A stretch of 33,734 nt of DNA from Syntrophus sp. PtaU1.Bin005 (GCA_002067745.1 MVRU01000024.1:1-33734), one strand, 5' to 3'. Counted from the first letter of the stretch, positions 1-8,589 are shown. Program-made: numbers and translations. Notes: generated by a model not told the origin, from the sequence alone.

Positions 1-1030
1 TTGAAGAGTCGACCTGGGTGAATTTGTCGAATATTTCTTCAAATTTATCCCGGGGGATCCCGATGCCCGTGTCGGCCACGGAAAAGAGCAGTTCGATCCG
101 TCGCGGCTTTTCCTGCTCCTGTTCCGGAACGGGTTCACCGGCCTCCTCATCATGCCGGCTGACGCGAACGACCACCTCGCCTTTCTCCGTGAACTTGATG
201 GCGTTTCCTATGAGATTGACCAGAATCTGCCTGAGCCGGACCGGGTCTCCGATCAGGTGGAGCGGGACATCTGGACGAAGGTGGCAGGCCAGTTCCAGCT
301 TCTTCTTGTGGGCGCGGATGGCCAGTTCTTCAACCGTCCTTTCGATCATTTCCCCGAGATCAAACTCCACGTTCTCAAGTTCCAGGTGGCCCGCCTCCAC
401 CTTGGAAAGATCGAGGATGTCATTGATAATATTCAGGAGGTTTTCTCCCGCATTTTTGAAGATTTCCACATAATGCTGCTGTTCGGGGGACAGGGGGGTC
501 TCCATCAGGAGCTCCGCCATGCCGATAATGGCATTCATGGGGGTCCGTATTTCATGGCTCATGGTGGCCAGAAAATCCGTCTTGGCCAGGTTGGCCGCTT
601 CGGCTTCTTCCTTGGCCTTGAAGAGCGCCTCCTCGGCCCGATTAAAAAAGTAGTCGCTGAAGGTGAAAATGGTGCGGCTCAGGCAGGCATTGAGCTTTTC
701 CAAAGCAAGCAGCAGGGCGTCACCCTGAAGTTCCCTGACAAGGATGGGGATCAGGATGGTGCGGTAAATTTCAAAGGCTTTCTGAACTTCTGAAAGGGAA
801 AAGCCGCCTTCCAGCCTCATTTTGCTGATATCGGCGATAAAGGCGTCAATCTTGGTGTAGTCCTGATGCACCAGTGCATCGTAGTTTGCATCGGTCGACT
901 TCGAGGTCGTGGCCAGAAGCTCTTCCAGGGGGCGGCTGGAGTATCGATTACTGACCTCTTCATGAAGGCGTACCGCCCACTGCCTGGCCAGCTGTTCGCC
1001 GTATTTCCGGAGCACTTCCGTAAGGTCCAT
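1..1030 (-). CDS. Sensor histidine kinase, RsbRD-type N-terminus (partial, 3' end outside window)
   Basis: The frame runs open from an ATG at 1030 to the left edge (about 343 residues visible). Residues 1-140 are helical, have no membrane segment and resemble the RsbRD N-terminal sensor fold. A short coiled coil ([14 protein letters not shown]) then leads into a HisKA domain whose H-box is [15 protein letters not shown], with the phospho-acceptor His at residue 159. The ATPase domain shows the N-box ([15 protein letters not shown]), the G1 box (VADTGIGIP) and the F-box ([10 protein letters not shown]). The G2 box, and any receiver domain of a hybrid kinase, would lie beyond base 1. The predicted role is a cytoplasmic sensor that autophosphorylates and passes phosphate to an unknown regulator. 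An upstream in-frame stop leaves ATG 1030 as the only good start. It follows the L,D-transpeptidase by 117 bp on the same strand. The kinase call is certain; the signal is unknown. Confidence 0.9.
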   Translation of the reverse strand, partial: MDLTEVLRKYGEQLARQWAVRLHEEVSNRYSSRPLEELLATTSKSTDANYDALVHQDYTKIDAFIADISKMRLEGGFSLSEVQKAFEIYRTILIPILVRELQGDALLLALEKLNACLSRTIFTFSDYFFNRAEEALFKAKEEAEAANLAKTDFLATMSHEIRTPMNAIIGMAELLMETPLSPEQQHYVEIFKNAGENLLNIINDILDLSKVEAGHLELENVEFDLGEMIERTVEELAIRAHKKKLELACHLRPDVPLHLIGDPVRLRQILVNLIGNAIKFTEKGEVVVRVSRHDEEAGEPVPEQEQEKPRRIELLFSVADTGIGIPRDKFEEIFDKFTQVDSS

Positions 1031-1147
1031 CGCTCTTGAATAATCCCTTTCCGGATATTGACGGGAAGAATGTCCTGTTGACTAGTAGAAGGTATCATTC
1101 TGCAATCCGTTATTTCCAGCAATTTTATCTCTGGGCTTCCCCCCGAT

Positions 1148-2863
1148 TCAATCCTTCTCTGTTGCGGTCCGGTGCGCCGCCTGTTCCATGGCGAGCTGCA
1201 AAGGGGCGTCATACCGGTAAATGTCCTCGCGAAACTGCACGAATCCATCCGCATCGGCCCAGGCTGTGAAATAGAGCACCTGGATTTCCACGGCTTTCGG
1301 AAGGCGGATGGTTTTCATTTCACCCGAGTCCATTGCGGAAACAAGCTCCTCCCGTGACGGCTTCCCCCGGAGGAGCGTCATGGCGAGATCCGTTGTCTTT
1401 TCGACGCGGATGCAGCCATGGCTGAAACTTCTCACCGTCTTTTCAAAGAGATGACGGTCCGGGGTGTCATGAAGGTACACATCAAAGGGATTGGGGAAGA
1501 TGAATTTAATCCGGCCGAGAGGATTTTTCGGTCCCGGCTCCTGACGCAGCTGGTACTTGAAATTGGAGGCCGTCACCTTCTCCCAGTTGACCTCCCAGGG
1601 AGGAATCACCTTGCCTGAACTGGAAAGGACTTTCATGTTTTCCCAGTAAAAATATTCGGGGTATTTCAGGATCAGGGGCACCACCTCATCGACGGCGATG
1701 CTCCGGGGAACATACCAATAGGGATTCAAGATGAAATGTGAAATCCGGCTTTCAAAGACGGGGGTGTTCTGGGCGTATTTTCCGACGACAATCCGGCTGT
1801 TCATCAGCTCATCGCTTCCTTCGAGAACCCTGAGCCGGAATTCCGGGATATTGATGACAACGACCTGGTCCCCCGTATCTTCAGGTATCCAGCGAAGGCG
1901 TTCGAGATTGACTTCGATCTGGCGGATTCTCTGAGCGACGGGAACATTCAGGGCTTCCAGGGTTTCGGGACCGACAGCGCCGTCGGCGTAGAGCCCATGC
2001 CTCTGCTGAAACGTCCGGACTGCCTGGTCGAGAGATTCATCGAACAGATCTGTTCCCCCGGTGATCTCGAAATGATCCGAGGCGTTAAGGTCTCCCGATA
2101 TCTTCAGTCGCTTCCGCAGCAGGGCAACGCGCCTGCTCTTGGCTCCCTTTTTCAGCCCTGCCGCATCGGAGGGTATAAACGGCCATCCCCCCCTGCGGTC
2201 GATTTCCTGGTATTTGAAAAGGGCCATCCGCAGTCGTATGTAAGAGGGGGTGATCGGCGCAAGGCTTTCCAGAACCGGCTGCACCTGTCCCGAGTCCAGG
2301 GCCTCTTCGAGAGCCTCGCCGAGATCGGGGGCCACCCGTTCCCGAAGATACCAATGAGCTTTTCTCTTGTCCCCTTTCATTCTGCCGGAGGCAAGGTCGG
2401 AGGCATAACGGAAAAAGGCATCGGTCAGGAGAAGATCGAGGTTCGCGCTTTCTTCCGCTGAGAGAGGGTTGCGTCCGAAAAATCCCCAGAATCCGGAAAG
2501 CAGGTCTTCGATTGCGGCAAGGTGATAGTCCTCCGGCCGCAGTCCATGGCGCGGGGCTTTTTGCAGGGCGTTCAGCAGAGCATCCGCGGCGGGCAGGGGA
2601 CCTTCCCGGTCGACCCATGCCGGGCGGAATCCGTGACGCGCGTAGAACTTCTTCACCCCCGGGGTGAATGAAGGCCTTTCTCCTCCGGAAGGGGCCGGAT
2701 TCCGGGGATTCGCCGCCTCGATCCGGTTTTGGATGGCGACCGCCATTTCATCAGCCTCCATGGCGCTTCCGGCTGCCAGTAGAGCGTTCTGGCCTGAAGA
2801 GGCCATCAGAAGCACCAGGGACGAAAAAACAACCAATAACGTTTTGCCGATACAAGAAACCAA
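1148..2863 (-). CDS. Murein L,D-transpeptidase (YcbB/LdtD-like, YkuD domain)
   Basis: Predicted exported enzyme that forms L,D (3-3) cross-links in peptidoglycan. From the TTG at 2863 (571 aa) the protein opens with a signal peptide (hydrophobic LLVVFSSLVLLMA). It continues with a scaffold region, a peptidoglycan-binding repeat (AVRTFQQRHGLYADGAVG) and a C-terminal YkuD domain. The catalytic motif is SHGCIRV, with the nucleophile Cys near residue 484 and an upstream HDTPDRHLF segment. This domain order and length fit the large LdtD family. The frame is open to 2986 and an ATG lies at 2953, but those starts add about 30-40 hydrophilic residues before the signal peptide and lack a ribosome site. 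The TTG is preceded by AGGAG with 7 nt spacing, so I prefer it. It lies downstream of murI on the same strand, which makes a small cell-wall group. Confidence 0.88.
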   Translation of the reverse strand: MVSCIGKTLLVVFSSLVLLMASSGQNALLAAGSAMEADEMAVAIQNRIEAANPRNPAPSGGERPSFTPGVKKFYARHGFRPAWVDREGPLPAADALLNALQKAPRHGLRPEDYHLAAIEDLLSGFWGFFGRNPLSAEESANLDLLLTDAFFRYASDLASGRMKGDKRKAHWYLRERVAPDLGEALEEALDSGQVQPVLESLAPITPSYIRLRMALFKYQEIDRRGGWPFIPSDAAGLKKGAKSRRVALLRKRLKISGDLNASDHFEITGGTDLFDESLDQAVRTFQQRHGLYADGAVGPETLEALNVPVAQRIRQIEVNLERLRWIPEDTGDQVVVINIPEFRLRVLEGSDELMNSRIVVGKYAQNTPVFESRISHFILNPYWYVPRSIAVDEVVPLILKYPEYFYWENMKVLSSSGKVIPPWEVNWEKVTASNFKYQLRQEPGPKNPLGRIKFIFPNPFDVYLHDTPDRHLFEKTVRSFSHGCIRVEKTTDLAMTLLRGKPSREELVSAMDSGEMKTIRLPKAVEIQVLYFTAWADADGFVQFREDIYRYDAPLQLAMEQAAHRTATEKD

Positions 2864-3035
2864 GTCTTTACTCCTGATCTTCAACTGGGAAATCTGTGAC
2901 AAGGGAAGAAGGTCCCTTTCCAAAGCCCTGAGTTGCTGCAAATATGGCACCATGATGTCTTGATTTCTCAGGGATACCCTTGCCAACGGGATGAAGAAGG
3001 CATCACATGCCGCCCCTGTTCAGGGCAAAAGCCCA
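2864..3035. other. Spacer between murI and the L,D-transpeptidase
   Basis: About 170 bp. It holds the AGGAG ribosome site (2871-2875, read on minus) that supports the TTG start of the transpeptidase. It also holds small overlapping inverted repeats around 3000-3035 (GGCAT/ATGCC, CCCTG/CAGGG, GGGC/GCCC) just after the murI stop. On the minus strand GGCAT-gtg-ATGCC is followed by TTCTTC, a weak terminator candidate. I see no gene here. Confidence 0.4.
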
Positions 3036-3848
3036 TTACAATGAGACCCGTTCAATACCGGGCAGAGAACGTCCGAGAAACCGTTCCGCAATCTGCTGAA
3101 ACCGAAGGGGAACATCCGTCACATAGAAGCGGTATTCCGGCGGCGTTCGCTCGGAATTCGTCAGCCTCCGGCTTTGAAGCAGGTCGGCGGTCATGTCGGC
3201 CATGGCCTCGGCGGAGTCCACCAGGCGGATGTCCGGACCGACGACATCCTGAAGAAGTGCCTTGATCAGCGGGTAATGGGTACAGCCGAGAACCAGCGTA
3301 TCGATGTGTTCGGCCAGAACGGGACGGAGATATTCCTGGGCGGTCAGGCGGGTGACGGGATGTTCGAGCCATCCCTCTTCAACCAGGGGGACAAAGAGGG
3401 CGCACGCCTGAGAAAAGATATGGGTCTCCGGCGCCAGCTGGCAGATGGCGCGGGCGTAAGCGTTGCTGTTGATGGTTGTGGGCGTGCCGATGACCCCGAT
3501 GGAATGCGTCCTCGTTTCCGCCGCCGCACGGAGGGCGCCGGCCTGGATCACATCCAGGACAGGGACGGCCGAAAGGGATTCGACGTTGGAGCGGGCAACA
3601 GCGGCCATCGTGTTGCAGGCAACGATGAGGAGCTTGACCCCCTTCTGAAGGAGAAACTCAGCGATCTGAACGGCATAGGCATTGATGGTTTCCACGGATT
3701 TGACGCCGTAGGGCACCCGGGCCGTATCTCCGAAGTAAAGGATGTTTTCAAAGGGCAACCTTTCCATCAAAGCCCGCACGACGGTCAGCCCGCCGATGCC
3801 GGAATCAAATACGCCGATGGGACGGCACTCAGTGGATGTTTTCTTCAT
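3036..3848 (-). CDS. murI: Glutamate racemase
   Basis: Converts L- to D-glutamate for peptidoglycan synthesis in the cytoplasm, without a cofactor. The N-terminus carries the family signature GVFDSGIGGLTVVRAL, followed by YFGDTARVPYG. The two catalytic cysteines lie in VACNTMAA and LVLGCTHYPL, so both halves of the active site are intact. From ATG 3848 the protein is 270 aa, which is usual for the family. The frame stays open to 3899, but that extension adds 17 residues not expected in MurI. Neither start has a convincing Shine-Dalgarno site, so the exact start is uncertain. It is the promoter-proximal gene of a cell-wall pair with the L,D-transpeptidase downstream. Confidence 0.95.
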   Translation of the reverse strand: MKKTSTECRPIGVFDSGIGGLTVVRALMERLPFENILYFGDTARVPYGVKSVETINAYAVQIAEFLLQKGVKLLIVACNTMAAVARSNVESLSAVPVLDVIQAGALRAAAETRTHSIGVIGTPTTINSNAYARAICQLAPETHIFSQACALFVPLVEEGWLEHPVTRLTAQEYLRPVLAEHIDTLVLGCTHYPLIKALLQDVVGPDIRLVDSAEAMADMTADLLQSRRLTNSERTPPEYRFYVTDVPLRFQQIAERFLGRSLPGIERVSL

Positions 3849-3975
3849 AATCGACGGGCAGGCTCTGTAACGTTCCTGTAACCCTGTGCGCATGTTCAAT
3901 AAAGCATTCGTTCATTCTGTGTGGGAAGGGTCTGTTACCGCATTTCCCGGGAATTTGCAAGGGATGCCTGTTTTT

Positions 3976-3997
3976 CCCACCCGTCTCAAGCGGTGGG
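3976..3997. other. 6-bp inverted repeat after the RNA methyltransferase gene
   Basis: CCCACC and GGTGGG, separated by 10 nt, lie just beyond the methyltransferase stop. On the minus strand the stem is followed by A residues, not U, so it is at best a factor-dependent end. On the plus strand it is preceded by a T run. Weak call. Confidence 0.25.
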
Positions 3998-4002
3998 GTC
4001 GT

Positions 4003-5223
4003 TCAACTCCGAGGGCCGTTCGTCCCTTCCTGCTTCGAGGCCGTTTTCCAGTCCCTGTAAGTCCCCTCGTAAAGCTCGTATTCCAGAAGGCGGCACTCAA
4101 TGCCGCTGTTGAAGAATATCATGCGTCGCCGGGTCTTCAAACCGACGTTTTTGGCCAGCTCGACGTTTCCAGTAAAGATGAATCCCCGGTATCCCGAACA
4201 GGAAGTTTTGAGGAAGCTGCCAAGGCCGGCATACGTCCGCTCCAGTTTCTGGACATTGCCGAGGCGCTCGCCGTAGGGAGGATTCATGACGACAATTCCT
4301 CCTTCCGGGGGGATGTCCGTTTCCGAATAATCGCAGACCGCCAGGTGGATCCAGTTTTGAACGCTGGCGTTTGCCGCATTCTGCTCCGTGGCGGCGATGG
4401 CCCGGCGGTCCATATCCGTGGCGATGATCTGGCCCGGAAAATGGCGGACGGACTTTTCCTGGGCCTTTTTCCGCAGCTCCTTCCAAGCGGCTGCAGGAAA
4501 GCCCTTGAGGTGGCGAAAGCCGAAATTGCTCCGCAGAAGGCCGGGCGCGCGGTTCAGGGCGATCAGGGCGGCTTCGATGGCGATGGTTCCGCTGCCGCAC
4601 ATGGGATTGACGAAAGCGCCTTTTCCACTCCAGCCCGTGGCAAGGACGATGGCCGCCGCAAGCGTTTCCTGCATGGGCGCCTTGACGGGAATTTTCCGGT
4701 ATCCCCGGCGGGACAGGGGCTCACCGGAGGTGTCCAGATAAATCTGAACCCTCTGCCCCTTCCAGAAAAGATGCACCACCGCCCGGTCCCGGGCCGGGCC
4801 GGAATCCGGCCTCCGGCCGCAGGTTTTCTGAAGGCGGTCGACGATGGCGTCTTTGCATTTCTGGTTGGCGAAACGGGTGTCCCTGATGGAGGGATGATCC
4901 ACCGTGGAGGTAACGCAGAGATAGCCGTCTTCATGGAGAACGTTTTCCCAGGCAAGGCCGTGAAGCCAGCGATAGAGATCGTCCGGGCCGCCGGCCTCGC
5001 CTTCGGCCATCAGGTAGAGAACACGGTGCCCCGTGCGCAGGGAAAGGTTCAGTCGCAGGGTGTCTCCCAGTGTGCCTTCGGTCACGATGGCGGCTTCCCG
5101 CTCCAATTCTATCGGAAAGCCCAGCGACTCGATTTCGCTTTTCAGGTAGGAAGCGATTCCCTTTGGACAGGTCACCAGGATCCTGCTGGATTTTCTCCAG
5201 AGGGGAAAGTGTCTGGAAGTCAT
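4003..5223 (-). CDS. THUMP-domain class I SAM-dependent RNA methyltransferase (RlmL/YcbY N-half type)
   Basis: Predicted N2-guanine RNA methyltransferase, most likely acting on 23S rRNA. The ATG at 5223 gives 406 aa. Residues up to about 160 form the ferredoxin-like/THUMP RNA-binding part. Next comes an SRRGYRK-(I)PVKAPMQETLAAA segment typical of the family, the SAM-binding loop FVNPMCGSGTIAIEAAL, and the catalytic NPPYGERLG motif, which marks base-amino methylation of guanine. The length fits the single-domain members rather than the fused RlmKL of enterics. Its ATG overlaps the bioB TGA (ATGA), so it is probably translationally coupled to bioB. A longer frame to 5589 only reads through bioB. 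Substrate position cannot be told from sequence. Confidence 0.88.
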   Translation of the reverse strand: MTSRHFPLWRKSSRILVTCPKGIASYLKSEIESLGFPIELEREAAIVTEGTLGDTLRLNLSLRTGHRVLYLMAEGEAGGPDDLYRWLHGLAWENVLHEDGYLCVTSTVDHPSIRDTRFANQKCKDAIVDRLQKTCGRRPDSGPARDRAVVHLFWKGQRVQIYLDTSGEPLSRRGYRKIPVKAPMQETLAAAIVLATGWSGKGAFVNPMCGSGTIAIEAALIALNRAPGLLRSNFGFRHLKGFPAAAWKELRKKAQEKSVRHFPGQIIATDMDRRAIAATEQNAANASVQNWIHLAVCDYSETDIPPEGGIVVMNPPYGERLGNVQKLERTYAGLGSFLKTSCSGYRGFIFTGNVELAKNVGLKTRRRMIFFNSGIECRLLEYELYEGTYRDWKTASKQEGTNGPRS

Positions 5224-6203
5224 GCAAATTCCTGCGCCGTTGCAATCATGTCCTGATCCATTCCGACATCCCGGCCCTGGGTGGTGAGGTAATTGCCCAC
5301 GATGACGCCGCTGGCTCCAGCGAGAAACACCCAGGACTGAAAGTCCCTCAGCGTGATTTCCCGCCCGCCGCAGATGAGGAGAGGCCTGGCGGGATGGATG
5401 AAGCGGTACAGGGAGACGATGCGCAGGGCCTCCATAGTTGCCAGGAGAGGCTGGTTTTCCAGCCTTGTTCCGGGCCGGGGATTGAGGAAGTTCATCGGAA
5501 TCCCATCGACATCCAGTTCCCTCAGGGTAAACGCCATTTCCACCCTCTGCTCCCACGATTCTCCAAGGCCGAAAATGCCGCCGCTGCAAAGGCGAAGGCC
5601 CGCCTTCCTCGCGATGCGGAGCGTCTCGATGTCTTCGTCGTAGCTGTGGGTGGTGCAGATCTCGGGGAAAAAGCTCCGAGCCGTTTCGAGGTTGTGATGA
5701 TAAAAGGTGACGCCCCCGGCCTTGAGCCGCTCTGCGGAAGAAGCCGTCAATTGTCCCAGGGAGGCGCAGAGGGTGAGGGGGGTTGATTTCTTAAGGGCTG
5801 ACGCTGCCTGGGCGATCGTTTCAATTTCATGCTCGTTCAGTTTGGTGCCGCTGGTGACCATGGAAAAGCGGGTCGCCCCGTTTGCATCCATCCGCCGACC
5901 TTCGGAAATCATGGCTTCTGGAGACATCAGCGGCCATTTCGATATGTCCGTGCGGTGATGAGCTGACTGGGAACAGAAGGCGCAGTTCTCGGCACAGGCT
6001 CCCGATTTGGCATTGAGAATGGAGCAGCGCACGATGCCGTCTTTTTGATAATGCTGCCGGATTTTGCAGGCGGCAAGGAAGAAATCCGGCGCGGAGCGGG
6101 GAGGCAGCTCCGTCAGGGAACAGGCCTCTTCGAAGGAGAGGGCATCGGGGCCCTCGTCGAGGATTTTCTGCGCCAGTTTATTGACCGTGGGGTCCAAGAT
6201 CAT
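5220..6203 (-). CDS. bioB: Biotin synthase
   Basis: Radical-SAM enzyme that inserts sulfur into dethiobiotin, the last step of biotin synthesis. The SAM [4Fe-4S] cysteines are in GACAENCAFCSQS (CX3CX2C). Later family blocks include YHHNLET, CSGGIFGLGE and NFLNPRPGT, the last close to the residues that hold the second iron-sulfur cluster. ATG 6203 gives 327 aa, the usual length, with AGGAG at 6213-6217 and 9 nt spacing. The frame opens at 6236, but that start lacks a ribosome site. It is divergent from birA, and the intergenic region carries a canonical BirA operator, so repression by biotin-loaded BirA is expected. The RNA methyltransferase overlaps its stop codon. Confidence 0.97.
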   Translation of the reverse strand: MILDPTVNKLAQKILDEGPDALSFEEACSLTELPPRSAPDFFLAACKIRQHYQKDGIVRCSILNAKSGACAENCAFCSQSAHHRTDISKWPLMSPEAMISEGRRMDANGATRFSMVTSGTKLNEHEIETIAQAASALKKSTPLTLCASLGQLTASSAERLKAGGVTFYHHNLETARSFFPEICTTHSYDEDIETLRIARKAGLRLCSGGIFGLGESWEQRVEMAFTLRELDVDGIPMNFLNPRPGTRLENQPLLATMEALRIVSLYRFIHPARPLLICGGREITLRDFQSWVFLAGASGVIVGNYLTTQGRDVGMDQDMIATAQEFA

Positions 6204-6258
6204 GGAAGTGTTCTCCTGTTGCTTGATAAAGGTCATCGCCTATCAGAGGCGCAGGGCT

Positions 6259-6290
6259 TTGTCAACCGGTAATTGGAAACGGGTTGACAA
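6259..6290. promoter_or_regulatory. BirA operator between divergent bioB and birA
   Basis: A perfect 9-bp inverted repeat: TTGTCAACC (6259-6267), a 14-nt spacer, GGTTGACAA (6282-6290). This matches the known bacterial BirA box (TTGTnAACC-N14/15-GGTTnACAA). Read outward, each half-site contains TTGACA, the consensus -35 hexamer: 6284-6289 toward birA and 6260-6265 (complement) toward bioB. Holo-BirA bound here would cover both -35 boxes. The matching -10 boxes are poor (TATTCC at 6307 for birA). The operator is firm by pattern; the promoter geometry is inference. Confidence 0.9.
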
Positions 6291-6319
6291 ATATGGGCCT
6301 CAATGGTATTCCGCCCAAG

Positions 6320-7303
6320 ATGAACACCAAGGAACGGTTGCTCCGATACCTTAAAGAAGAGCAGGGACGTTTTGTTTCCGGAGAGAAGGTCAGTTCCCGG
6401 CTGGCGATTTCCCGCTCTGCCATATGGAAGCACATCAGCAGACTGAAAGGGGAGGGGTATGATATTGAATCGTCCCCACGTAAAGGGTATGCCCTGCGCA
6501 GAATCCCCGACTGCCTCCTGGCTGGAGAGGTCCGGGAGGGCCTCGACACGAACCTTATCGGTCAGAAGCCGATCTTTCATTTCCAGGAAACGGACAACAC
6601 CAACAACCAGGCCAAAACGCTGGCCTACGACGGTGCACCGGAGGGCGCCCTGGTAATCGCCGAAGGGCAGTCCCAGGGCCGGGGCCGCCGGGGGAGGGTC
6701 TGGTTTTCGCCGCCCGGCCAGGGAATTTACGCCACCGTCATCCTCCGCCCCCATCTTCCCCTCAGTGAAGCCCCGAAGCTGACGCTGATGGCGGCCGTGG
6801 CGGCCGCCGATGCGGTACAGAACCGGACCGGTCTGACGGTCCGCATCAAGTGGCCCAACGACATTCTGGTGAACGGTCGGAAGCTGGCTGGAATCCTCAC
6901 AGAAATCGGAACAGAGATGGACTCCTTGGATTTTGCCGTTATCGGATTGGGTCTGAATGTCAATATACCCCGGGAATCATTTCCTCCCGGCCTCCGCATG
7001 CCGGCAACCTCCGTTCTCATCGAGCAAGGGAAGCCATTTCCTCGGATTTTCCTGCTCAGGGCCTGGCTGGAGGAGCTTGAAAAAACCTACACCCTCTTCT
7101 GCCAGGGCCATTTCAATACCATCCTGTCGCGCTGGAAAATTCTGGCGGACATTGTGGGCAACCGGATCGCCGTTGATCTTCCGGGCCGGCGGTACACCGG
7201 AGAAGTCCAGGAAGTGGACGAACACGGCGTTCTGATCCTTAAGGAACCCGACGGCACCCTCCAGAGGATCTTCTCGGGAGATGTCACCCTGTTGACGTCC
7301 TGA
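6320..7303 (+). CDS. birA: Bifunctional biotin operon repressor / biotin-[acetyl-CoA carboxylase] ligase
   Basis: Makes biotinyl-5'-AMP and attaches biotin to carrier proteins; the liganded dimer binds the bio operator. Residues 1-65 form a winged helix-turn-helix (VSSRLAISRSAIWKHISRL ... SSPRKGYAL), so this is the regulatory class. The ligase core has the biotinyl-AMP loop GRGRRGRVW, the KWPNDI motif and GLGLNVN. A C-terminal SH3-like domain ends in GDVTLL. ATG 6320 gives 327 aa. An in-frame TTG (6284) and ATG (6293) lie upstream, but they fall inside or against the operator, so I prefer 6320. There is no Shine-Dalgarno before it. If the -35 is the operator half-site, the message would start almost at this ATG. 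Confidence 0.95.
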   Translation: MNTKERLLRYLKEEQGRFVSGEKVSSRLAISRSAIWKHISRLKGEGYDIESSPRKGYALRRIPDCLLAGEVREGLDTNLIGQKPIFHFQETDNTNNQAKTLAYDGAPEGALVIAEGQSQGRGRRGRVWFSPPGQGIYATVILRPHLPLSEAPKLTLMAAVAAADAVQNRTGLTVRIKWPNDILVNGRKLAGILTEIGTEMDSLDFAVIGLGLNVNIPRESFPPGLRMPATSVLIEQGKPFPRIFLLRAWLEELEKTYTLFCQGHFNTILSRWKILADIVGNRIAVDLPGRRYTGEVQEVDEHGVLILKEPDGTLQRIFSGDVTLLTS

Positions 7304-7435
7304 TGGAGGCTGAAGAGCCAGCTTCACGCGACAGCAGATCCTCCACGTCATCGGAAACCCGAAAAAATTTTCGCGGTTGTGCTTTTGGCGTAATCCTTAC
7401 GAGGAATCCTTAGAAAAAATACCATGTTTACCTGA

Positions 7436-7464
7436 TTGATTTATTTTATCCGCCCCATTATAAA
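7436..7464 (+). promoter_or_regulatory. Sigma-70 promoter for the VPLPA-CTERM gene
   Basis: TTGATT (7436-7441), 17-nt spacer, TATAAA (7459-7464), in an AT-rich stretch about 105 bp before the ATG at 7569. The -10 matches five of six consensus bases and the -35 four of six, with ideal spacing. Found by eye. Confidence 0.5.
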
Positions 7465-7568
7465 AACGTTATGAGATTGAGGTTCATGCGGGTTTCATGG
7501 CATGAAGAATCGGCAACGGCTTTTTGGAAAAAAAGATGTCATTTTTTAATTTAAAGGAGGGTCTGTTT

Positions 7569-8291
7569 ATGAAAGGAATGAGATGCCACATGCGCATGAT
7601 GTTCCTGCTTGCCGCTGGATTGCTTTTCGGAATCGTTTCAATGGCCGGCGCGGCGCCCCTGGTGGTTTACTCGAACGATTTCGACGGGGCGGAATCCTTT
7701 TATGGGGGTGTTGCGGGAGGTTTGTCGGGTATCGTTACCACGGAAGGCGTGCAGGGCTACAGTGCCGACGGCTTTTCTGGGAATTTCCTCCGCAATACGA
7801 CTACGGGAAACCCAGCGGGAAGTACGGTGCTGACGCTGAGCAACCTGCCCGCCCACACTTCGATCGACGTCAATTTTCTCTTCGCCTTCATTGATTCCTG
7901 GGACAGCAGCAACGGCTCCGTTTCACCGGACTGGTTCAATGTGAAAATTGACGGGACCCCTGTTCTCCAGATCACCGCGGCCATCGCGAGTGGAAGCATC
8001 ACTTACGGAGGAATGGAGCTTGGAACGATGTATAATCGGGGATTTTCCGGCTGGGCAGACCGCGCCTTCGACATGGGTCCCGAATCGCTTCTTTCGATGG
8101 CCCATAGCTCATCCACCCTGAGCATCGAATTCTTTGCCAGCGGGAGCGGGTGGCAGGGAAGCTCCGACGAATCGTGGGCCATCGAGAATCTGCAGGTTAC
8201 CGCCAATCCCGTGCCGCTTCCCGGTGCCTTCCTTCTCTTTGCCCCCGGATTGGCCGGCCTTCTGGCGATCAGGAAAAGATTCCGGAAATAA
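7569..8291 (+). CDS. VPLPA/PEP-CTERM sorting-domain exported protein
   Basis: A 240-aa secreted protein of unknown function. It has an N-terminal signal peptide (MMFLLAAGLLFGIVSMAGAA, residues about 9-28) and a serine-, glycine- and aspartate-rich beta-type body. The tail is a sorting signal: NPVPLPGAFLLFAPGLAG, then a short hydrophobic stretch and a basic end (RKRFRK). Such tails are recognised by an exosortase and removed on export, usually in strains that make extracellular polysaccharide. The ATG at 7569 follows AAAGGAGGGT at ideal distance; the frame is open from 7524 but that start has no ribosome site. It stands alone, with its own promoter and a downstream hairpin, and no exosortase is nearby. 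The tail makes the class firm; the role of the body (adhesin, matrix or carbohydrate binding) is open. Confidence 0.88.
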   Translation: MKGMRCHMRMMFLLAAGLLFGIVSMAGAAPLVVYSNDFDGAESFYGGVAGGLSGIVTTEGVQGYSADGFSGNFLRNTTTGNPAGSTVLTLSNLPAHTSIDVNFLFAFIDSWDSSNGSVSPDWFNVKIDGTPVLQITAAIASGSITYGGMELGTMYNRGFSGWADRAFDMGPESLLSMAHSSSTLSIEFFASGSGWQGSSDESWAIENLQVTANPVPLPGAFLLFAPGLAGLLAIRKRFRK

Positions 8292-8385
8292 CAAAGGGCG
8301 GTTGAAAGGACAGGAGGGCCCACCGGTGATGATCCTGCCCGGTCTGTTTCTCCCCCTTCCGGATGGCCGCTTTCGAGTGGTGTCC

Positions 8386-8425
8386 GGATAAACAAGGCGG
8401 ACGTTTCCGCCCGCCTTGTTTATCC
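8386..8425 (+). terminator. 15-bp perfect hairpin after the VPLPA-CTERM gene
   Basis: Stem GGATAAACAAGGCGG (8386-8400), 10-nt loop, CCGCCTTGTTTATCC (8411-8425). It lies about 95 bp past the stop. The following GTTGCTTTCTGG is only weakly U-rich, so it is a stable structure rather than a classic intrinsic terminator. Confidence 0.5.
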
Positions 8426-8589
8426 GTTGCTTTCTGGCCGCTGAGTCACCTCAATAGCCGTTTTTCCGAAAACGGTTGATACGTCGCGGCGTCCAATCTA
8501 AACGATGATGACGTCCCATTCACCCGCTTGGTCCTGTCAATACGATTCCGCCTTCATCACGTGCTGACTTTTCGGCTGAAATCCGGTGA

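Noticed and set aside
18-793. Plus-strand frames of 151 and 213 codons
   Set aside because: They are antisense to the histidine kinase, whose H, N and G1 boxes are clear on the minus strand.
3886-5256. 456-codon plus-strand frame
   Set aside because: It runs antisense to the THUMP methyltransferase, has no domain and is a high-GC shadow.
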